Origin: Kappaphycus alvarezii
Lineage: Eukaryota > Rhodophyta > Florideophyceae > Gigartinales > Solieriaceae
Direction: 5' to 3'
Assembly (NCBI GenBank): GCA_002205965.3
Contig: NADL03000642.1
Location: 62,001 to 126,000 of the forward strand
Length of the DNA stretch: 64,000 bases
The notes under the pieces: generated by a model
The model's database searches: none
What the model saw: only the letters and a program-made list of their open reading frames with translations
Told to the model about the DNA's origin: nothing
Shown: positions 58,804-64,000 of the stretch, piece by piece
Layout of the letters: each line of letters begins with the position of its first letter
How positions within the stretch are numbered: the first letter of the stretch is position 1
Position numbers and translations under genes: made by a program

Positions 58804-59321
58804 TGTCGAATGAAGAAATTAAATGTCTCGTGAAACTTAATCAATTTCCTTTCAGTACAACAATATCAGTTTTACCGACATCTCTTTTACATGCTCAAGT
58901 CAAGCCGTGGATTGCGCTACCCACGATTCTGTGTTCATCGCTTGTGCTCGGAGAGTTACCCACGATTCTGTGGTCATCGCTTGTGCTCGGACAGTCTCAC
59001 TTGGACTTTGATGTACCACACGCTGTATCGCATTTCATAGCCATCGGTTCCCGGATTGCCCTCTCTTGGGTCGCTGTTTCCCTGGTTTTTAGAGTCCTTG
59101 AGTAATGTGTAATGTTTTTCTATAGTTGGCGTTTGTTTTTCACTTAGTTTGGGAAGAGCTTGTAGATCGATGAGGGGCTTTAAGTACCCTGCAGAGAAAG
59201 GTGGGGATGGAAAAAGGGCAAGACAAGTAAAACAAAAACCATCAACAACAACCCCGGACATCCCTCGACTCGTGGATCCACAATTCGGCCACTTCCAACT
59301 GGAGCGCCGAATAGCGCGACA
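58804..59321 (+). repeat. 3' LTR of the 53.7-kb copia
   Basis: 518 bp; partner of 53707-54224 with three substitutions (C/A, T/C, A/T) and no length change. The 39-bp duplication is at 58919-58957 and 58958-58996. Confidence 0.95.
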
Positions 59322-59504
59322 GTATGTATCCAAGGTATGAGTCTTTAATAAAATTAAGTTGACGAGTATCAGAGTTTTTTGAATGTACTCTAAGAAATTC
59401 CTAGCTCTCCTTAGATAGTGTCGCTACCCTGGATACCTTTGCAAACCCACATAATATCTGCAAGTGAATGCATTAAACCATTATTGCAGTGTGATGATGG
59501 TAAT

Positions 59505-59891
59505 ATGCGCGGGCTAAATGTACTTCAAGATGCCAGTTACTGGTACAGAAATGAATTACGTATCTCTGCACTCGTCGAACAGATTATACCATCCAACGAT
59601 TCAAAATACTTCCACTCTCCCTCTCTCCGCATGGAGCTCGACTCTCGAGATATTGCTCTGGATGTCAACGTGCCACATCCTAATTCACTAAATAGCTTCT
59701 CTCAGAGAGAAGTTTGGTCCAGGGCTGCTGCAAATCTCACTGGACAAGCGCAGGTTCAACACTACGGTCCTTATTTCAACGATAACTCCATACTTCTCCT
59801 CTCTGTAGGGATATATTCCCGCGATGCTGCAGGGGACGGCAGAATAGAACTTTCCCTATCCTTGATTCTCTTGCAGTTCAGCTCCTGCTAA
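59505..59891 (+). CDS. Hypothetical 128-residue frame
   Basis: An open frame between the copia element and the gypsy LTR. From the first ATG it reads MRGLNVLQDASYWYRNELRI and ends with a hydrophobic Leu/Ile-rich tail. The frame is open upstream to 59418 without ATG. I do not recognise a domain. Composition is intermediate. It could be part of a gene disrupted by the copia insertion or a chance frame; evidence is weak. Confidence 0.2.
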   Translation: MRGLNVLQDASYWYRNELRISALVEQIIPSNDSKYFHSPSLRMELDSRDIALDVNVPHPNSLNSFSQREVWSRAAANLTGQAQVQHYGPYFNDNSILLLSVGIYSRDAAGDGRIELSLSLILLQFSSC

Positions 59892-60193
59892 GGAGTTGCA
59901 GCACTTAGTTACCGTATTTCATTTTGTCTTCATCGAAAGCAAGCTCTTAAAGTCTAATTTTTTCCGCTGGCCTCAGTATAATTTATTATTTTTCCCTTAA
60001 TTTATGCCTAGGTGTTATAGTTTTTTTAAAACGTATGCACATACGAACTGCGCGCGAAGCACACAGCTGTTGGAGAATCAAAATATAACGTGATGGAGAA
60101 CAGTGCGCCAGATGTTGACGACTGAGTAACCGATTGCGCTTCAAAAATCCAATTTCCCGTGGATTTTGATATAATGAAAATTGTAGATATTCC
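59892..60193. other. No recognisable feature
   Basis: AT-rich spacer before the tandem repeat. Confidence 0.4.
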
Positions 60194-60319
60194 TTGGCAT
60201 GCTGCGCTGGCTGCGCTGGCTCAGTTGGCATGCTGCGCTGGCCGAGTTGGCATGCTGCGCTGGCCGAGTTGGCATGCTGTGCTGGCTGAGTTGGCATGCT
60301 GCGCTGGCTGAGTTGGCAC
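60194..60319. repeat. 22-bp tandem repeat, about five copies
   Basis: Unit TTGGCATGCTGCGCTGGCCG+AG. Copies start at 60194 (with a 9-bp internal duplication CTGCGCTGG), 60225, 60247, 60269 and 60291; a partial sixth starts at 60313. Units differ by one or two bases. Confidence 0.9.
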
Positions 60320-60635
60320 TGTACTTACAATTATATTTTTAATTATTTTTAGAGGGATGCTTTGCACTGTACTGTGGCGGTGCAGATTTGGCACATAGGT
60401 ACTGTATAGGTGCTACAGAATGTGAGGGTTGAAAACTCTATATAAGGGGCTGTTTGCATGAAATGGTAGGACTACTTGGGAGCCAGCATACCCGAGCGGG
60501 GCGCTCAACAAGTTAAGTCAAACACAAAGCATAAAGGAAGTTGGCAGACAGCTTCAAGCTCAGTCCCAAATAGTTAGGAAGTTGAGAGTCAACTTCAGAC
60601 CCAAGAAGCATTTATTTTACCCTAGTCACTAAGCA
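60320..60635 (+). repeat. Candidate 5' LTR of the gypsy element
   Basis: It begins TGTACTTAC right after the tandem repeat and ends CACTAAGCA five bases before a possible primer site. It contains a TATA box. The 3' LTR lies outside the window, so neither end is confirmed. Confidence 0.35.
60438..60447 (+). promoter_or_regulatory. TATA box of the gypsy element
   Basis: CTATATAAGG, about 450 bp upstream of the gag ATG and in a position fitting an LTR promoter. Confidence 0.55.
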
Positions 60636-60639
60636 TAGG

Positions 60640-60655
60640 TGGTAGACCCTGCCCC
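60640..60655 (+). other. Possible primer-binding site
   Basis: TGGTAGACCCTGCCCC starts with TGG, as sites complementary to tRNA 3' CCA ends do. The tRNA was not identified. Confidence 0.3.
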
Positions 60656-60898
60656 TTCCATACTTGCTTGTAGCCCATTCAACTGTCGTCCCTATACACT
60701 CCTTTTCGTTCGTTCAACTATACCACGGCAGCACTTTTGTCGCTTGCAACACCTCCTCCTTGGGTGGTTGATTCTGAATATCTCTTCTCCCGACGATTTA
60801 CCCCTATCATTTGGTACTCTTGTGGAGGGGGTTGCACCCGAGGTATTCGAGTTGAGCAGTCTTAGGGAACCATTCGAGGGGATTTCTTTTCTGTAATC

Positions 60899-63265
60899 AT
60901 GGATCTCAACGCTGCTCGTATAACGTTCACAGGGGGCAAGAATGAAGACGTTGAGGAGTTTCTCTATACATATGTCAACGTTGTGATGCGTGAGAAGAGC
61001 GATGAAGAGAAGGCCGAAAGTATCTTCGCCTATCTTCATGGTGACGCAAAGTACAAATATAAGGCCAAGTTTATCAACGGGTGGTCTCTTAACGGGAATG
61101 GGCGTAACTTCGGTGAGGTATGTGAGTGGCTTGTGAAAGAATATGCTAAGGAGGTAGAACCAGATGAGATGATTCGTACCGCCATAGAGGCCCGGCTCAA
61201 CTTCGACGATTTGTTAAGCTCATTGGTATACTTGTGTGATCTCTATGAAAAGGCTGGGTTCAACGCCCAAGCCAAGTACGGAATGCTGCGTAAGGCGGCG
61301 ATGGGGGATAAGCGGCTCTCCGATTTCCTCCTCATCAAGGGCCCCCACACTTTTAATGAACTGAAGGGTACCATAGTAGAATTTGTCAAAAATTCGGAGA
61401 CGTTTCAGTCACTAAGTGAAATACCGAGGGAAACCCGTACATCTATGCCGATCGTGCATCCTGAAAAGAATTATCAAAGGCCAGCTACTAGCGCAGCAGC
61501 ATTGGAATCAGTCAGGAGCGATGTCAAAAACTTGGAAGAAAGGTTGGAAACCCGATTCGATAATCGACTTGACATGATAACCTCGCAGTTGGAAAGCCTT
61601 ACTCTTACCATTAAGAAGAACCAGTCTGGGGCCCCCAAGGCCGCAGAAGTCTGTTCCTACTGTCACAAGCCTGGACACTTTGCAAATAGGTGTCCTGATA
61701 ATCCACATAGAAACACTCGTTGTGGAAAGTGCGGTCGATATGGGCATCATGAAAGTAACTGCTGGTCTAAAGACAACAGAAGAGCAAATTTATCGGAAGC
61801 AAGGAGTGAGTCAGGACCAGAGGTGAAAATTTTACAAAAGAGAAGGGATCAAAGGTTGACGGATGCCGGTAACGTATCCATCGCTGAAGAGATTAGTCAA
61901 GTCAATGTGACAAAAATGGATGGGGAAGGGAAAATTTTATCGAAGAAACCTAGGCTAGATTATGGAATGCTGGAGCATATCCCAGCACCTGTACCTCCTC
62001 AAACCAAGAGGTCTGATCAAGTTGTTCCAGGAGTGGGAGTCACTCCGGCCAAGAAGACGAAAAAGAGTAAGAGAGTTAAGAGTATCTCTAAGGACGTACT
62101 AGAGTATGTGAAGAGGTACAATTTGGTGGCTGAGCTTGCATCGGCCCCAACTGGGAAAACCTTTGGTCAACTTTTGAGGGGCGACGCAGAGGACGCGAGA
62201 AAAGAACTTAAAAAAATTATCAGGTCTAATAAGTCCGCTAAGGGTAAGAAACTGTTTCTTCAATCGGCCTCGACAGCACCAAGACGTCTTAAGCTGGTAC
62301 CAGTCAAAGTATTGGGTATGAAAACCCAGGCTCTCTTCGATTCGGGTGCTGTTCCAAACCTCATTTCAGAAACTTTAGTGACAGATCTAGGTCTCGACAT
62401 TACTCCAACGACTCGAAAAATAACTGTAGCGGATGGAACCGTCTCAAAATGCATGGGCACTGTTGACAATGTTTCCGTGTTCTTTGGGGACTCTAAAGTT
62501 GATTTAGATTTTCTTGTCATGCCTGATCTCCCTTTCGATGCAATCATTGGCTGCCCTACCATGGAAAGACTAGGGACCTGCATTGACTTGGGCAACCAAA
62601 TCGTTTCAGTTAATGTTGACGGCAGAACCGTGAAGATGCCCCTGGATTTCGACAAAAGCACACATCCGATAGATTTGAAAGAAACGGACAGTGAAGATTT
62701 CACTTCTAGCTATGACAGCGAAGATTTCGAACCAACTAACACTTTCGGAAGTGGAGAAGGGTACGCTCGGGGGATACTGAGCATGGCATGGGATGATTAT
62801 GATTCTGGGTTTGAAACGGATGAAGACTGGAATTCTAGGGTAGGTGTGACACCTGAATGTGTTTCTTTTTGCGATAATATCGAATCAAAGGACGGAATTC
62901 GGAGCATGAAAGAAGATTACAATTGCAAGGAAAACAGGAATATATCGGATTCCATATCTGAAGATGTGAGCACGCCGGAAGAAGTCCTTCAAAATTTGGA
63001 GGGAGAGGCTCGAGAAAAAGACCGGCGCCAAGTGGCAGAAATTCAAGAAAAAGTACAGCACCTTCCCGCTCCCGCCTCAATGAAAATATCCGATATTTTA
63101 ACATCTTCCGAAGTAATTGCATGGAGCGCTTCCGATCTAAGACAAGCAAGTGTGCCGGTTACCCACTCGTTCGAACTTACCGACACTCAACGATTTACCA
63201 CAAGCCCAGACGTCAACCGCCAAAATATGACCAATTTATCTCAGAAAATGTTAAAAAAATGCTGA
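60899..63265 (+). CDS. Ty3/gypsy gag-protease polyprotein
   Basis: A 788-residue frame starting at ATG 60899. Residues 1-200 form a capsid-like helical region. About residues 205-235 look like a short coiled coil. Two CCHC zinc knuckles start at residues 252 (CSYCHKPGHFANRC) and 275 (CGKCGRYGHHESNC). A basic stretch (KKTKKSKRVKSISKDVLEYV) precedes the aspartic protease: ALFDSGAVPNL with catalytic Asp481, and the DAIIGCPTMERLG block. An acidic linker leads to RT. The frame shifts near 63190: the gypsy HKPRRQPPKY motif is read in the next frame, and this frame runs on to a stop at 63265. Whether the shift is a programmed site or damage is unclear; I saw no obvious slippery heptamer there. Confidence 0.88.
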   Translation: MDLNAARITFTGGKNEDVEEFLYTYVNVVMREKSDEEKAESIFAYLHGDAKYKYKAKFINGWSLNGNGRNFGEVCEWLVKEYAKEVEPDEMIRTAIEARLNFDDLLSSLVYLCDLYEKAGFNAQAKYGMLRKAAMGDKRLSDFLLIKGPHTFNELKGTIVEFVKNSETFQSLSEIPRETRTSMPIVHPEKNYQRPATSAAALESVRSDVKNLEERLETRFDNRLDMITSQLESLTLTIKKNQSGAPKAAEVCSYCHKPGHFANRCPDNPHRNTRCGKCGRYGHHESNCWSKDNRRANLSEARSESGPEVKILQKRRDQRLTDAGNVSIAEEISQVNVTKMDGEGKILSKKPRLDYGMLEHIPAPVPPQTKRSDQVVPGVGVTPAKKTKKSKRVKSISKDVLEYVKRYNLVAELASAPTGKTFGQLLRGDAEDARKELKKIIRSNKSAKGKKLFLQSASTAPRRLKLVPVKVLGMKTQALFDSGAVPNLISETLVTDLGLDITPTTRKITVADGTVSKCMGTVDNVSVFFGDSKVDLDFLVMPDLPFDAIIGCPTMERLGTCIDLGNQIVSVNVDGRTVKMPLDFDKSTHPIDLKETDSEDFTSSYDSEDFEPTNTFGSGEGYARGILSMAWDDYDSGFETDEDWNSRVGVTPECVSFCDNIESKDGIRSMKEDYNCKENRNISDSISEDVSTPEEVLQNLEGEAREKDRRQVAEIQEKVQHLPAPASMKISDILTSSEVIAWSASDLRQASVPVTHSFELTDTQRFTTSPDVNRQNMTNLSQKMLKKC

Positions 63266-64000
63266 AAAATGATATTATTCGACCAGTTTCATCCCCATGG
63301 TCGTTTCCAGTTGTGGTCGCACCAAAGAAGGATGGAAAGCTGCGTTTTTGCGTCGATTACCGACAACTGAACCAGAGAATTATACCCGATCGATCTCCGA
63401 TTCCAAACATGGAGTAAATCCTCGAGGACCTGAAGGACGGGAGATACTTCACATCGATTGACCTTTACACTGGCTATTGGCAGATTCCATTGGATGAAAA
63501 ATGTAAGGAAAAAACAACCTTTACCAGCAAAGCCGGTACATTCAGGTTCGAAGTGATGCCTTTTGGTCTCATGAATGCACTAGCTACATTCCAAAGAATG
63601 ATGAACGAGGTTTTGAAAGGACTTCCATTTGCAAGAGTTTATATCGATGATGTCGTCATATTCTCAGAAACATTGGATCAGCACATCTCGCACGTCAAGA
63701 CAGTTTTGGAGAGGATATCGGAATATAGCTTGAAAATTAAGTTGAGCAAATGCTTCTTTGCGAAAACTTCTATCCAATTACTCGGTCATATCGTCGACCA
63801 AGAGGGAATTAAAGTGGATCCAGAGAAAACGGAAAAAATAAAGTTGGCACCAAGGCCCGCTTCAAAGACGGAGGTCCGAAGCTTCTTAGGACTGGCCTCA
63901 TATTACAGAAGATTTATCAAAGATTTCGCCAAGACTGCAGCACCGTTACATGCCAGCACTACGAAGAACGGAAAATTTTACTGGAACAAGGAAATGGAAA
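63196..64000 (+). pseudogene. Ty3/gypsy reverse transcriptase, partial at window edge
   Basis: In the frame after the shift: YHKPRRQPPKYDQFISENVK, RPVSSPWSFPVVVAPKKDG and LRFCVDYRQLN, then an in-frame TAA at 63415-63417, exactly where the family has a Glu codon. Beyond it the same frame stays open to 64000: LYTGYWQIPLDEK, EVMPFGLMNALATFQRMMNE, the intact catalytic VYIDDVVIF (Y codon at 63640), LLGHIVDQEGIKVDPEK and SFLGLASYYRRFIKDFAKTA. RNase H and integrase lie beyond the window. One shift and one stop are the only defects seen, so the copy is much younger than the gypsy fragment at 2 kb. Confidence 0.9.

Larger units (their letters stand above)
53707..59321 (+). mobile_element. Bounded Ty1/copia element with 518-bp LTRs
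   Basis: A 5615-bp element with LTRs 53707-54224 and 58804-59321 (TGTCG...GACA, 3 differences in 518). Flanking 5-mers are TTATG and GTATG, a target duplication with one change. The coding order is gag, protease, integrase, RT, RNase H, which identifies copia. Its gag has a CCCH-type zinc knuckle (CLVCKKPGCWSTNH) and its integrase and RNase H wording resembles copia elements I associate with fungi. It is frame-broken throughout and has lost the protease aspartate, so it is non-autonomous despite its young LTRs. Confidence 0.93.

Noticed and set aside
60194..60319. CRISPR-like array
   Set aside because: Units are directly adjacent with no spacers and the context is eukaryotic; it is a minisatellite.
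1..64000. Bacterial defence island, prophage or operon
   Set aside because: No co-directional gene runs, ribosome binding sites or bacterial families; all coding signals are eukaryotic transposons plus one secreted enzyme.

Overview
The window looks like a repeat-rich, AT-biased nuclear segment of a eukaryote. A red alga (florideophyte type) is my best guess. The reasons are one intronless gene for a secreted vanadium-haloperoxidase/PAP2-type enzyme, a mixture of Ty1/copia, Ty3/gypsy, PIF/Harbinger and CACTA-like transposons, and the absence of any prokaryotic operon, tRNA or rRNA gene. The organism assignment is inference; other algae or protists are not excluded.

Layout. 1-2.0 kb: decayed copia pol (+). 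2.0-3.0 kb: gypsy reverse transcriptase with a ruined YxDD (-). 5.2-9.2 kb: very old copy (A) of a copia family (-). 9.6-10.2 kb: GC-rich LTR-like block. 10.2-13.15 kb: internally deleted copia between short direct repeats (-). 13.15-13.75 kb: solo LTR of the A/B/C family. 15.2-15.7 kb: inverted pair of one coding motif. 16.28-17.90 kb: the vanadium-haloperoxidase-like gene (-), the only convincing host gene. 20.267-25.816 kb: copia element B (-), with 553-bp LTRs, a perfect CTCTC target duplication and a half-tRNA(iMet)-type primer site. 26.96-27.2 kb: retroelement 3' end (-). 27.2-31.1 kb: copy C (+) of the A/B family. 31.1-39.3 kb: AT-rich desert. 40.4-43.5 kb: CACTA-like transposase wreck (-). 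44.0-46.9 kb: another copia (-). 47.1-50.0 kb: PIF/Harbinger element with convergent transposase (+) and Myb/coiled-coil (-) genes, both broken. 50.6-52.6 kb: two C-terminal fragments of a retroelement pol with a shared 3' tail. 53.08-53.65 kb: solo LTR. 53.707-59.321 kb: a second bounded copia (+) with 518-bp LTRs. 60.3-64 kb: 5' part of a gypsy element (+) with a long open gag-protease frame, cut by the window edge.

Most of the sequence is therefore nested mobile DNA of several ages around one gene island. The two youngest copia elements have LTR pairs that differ at only 3 positions each, yet their coding regions carry many frame changes. Either already-dead elements were copied by enzymes supplied in trans, or the assembly contains indel errors. 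The haloperoxidase-like gene is intact, has a signal peptide and all but one of the classic active-site residues: the PSGH histidine is serine.
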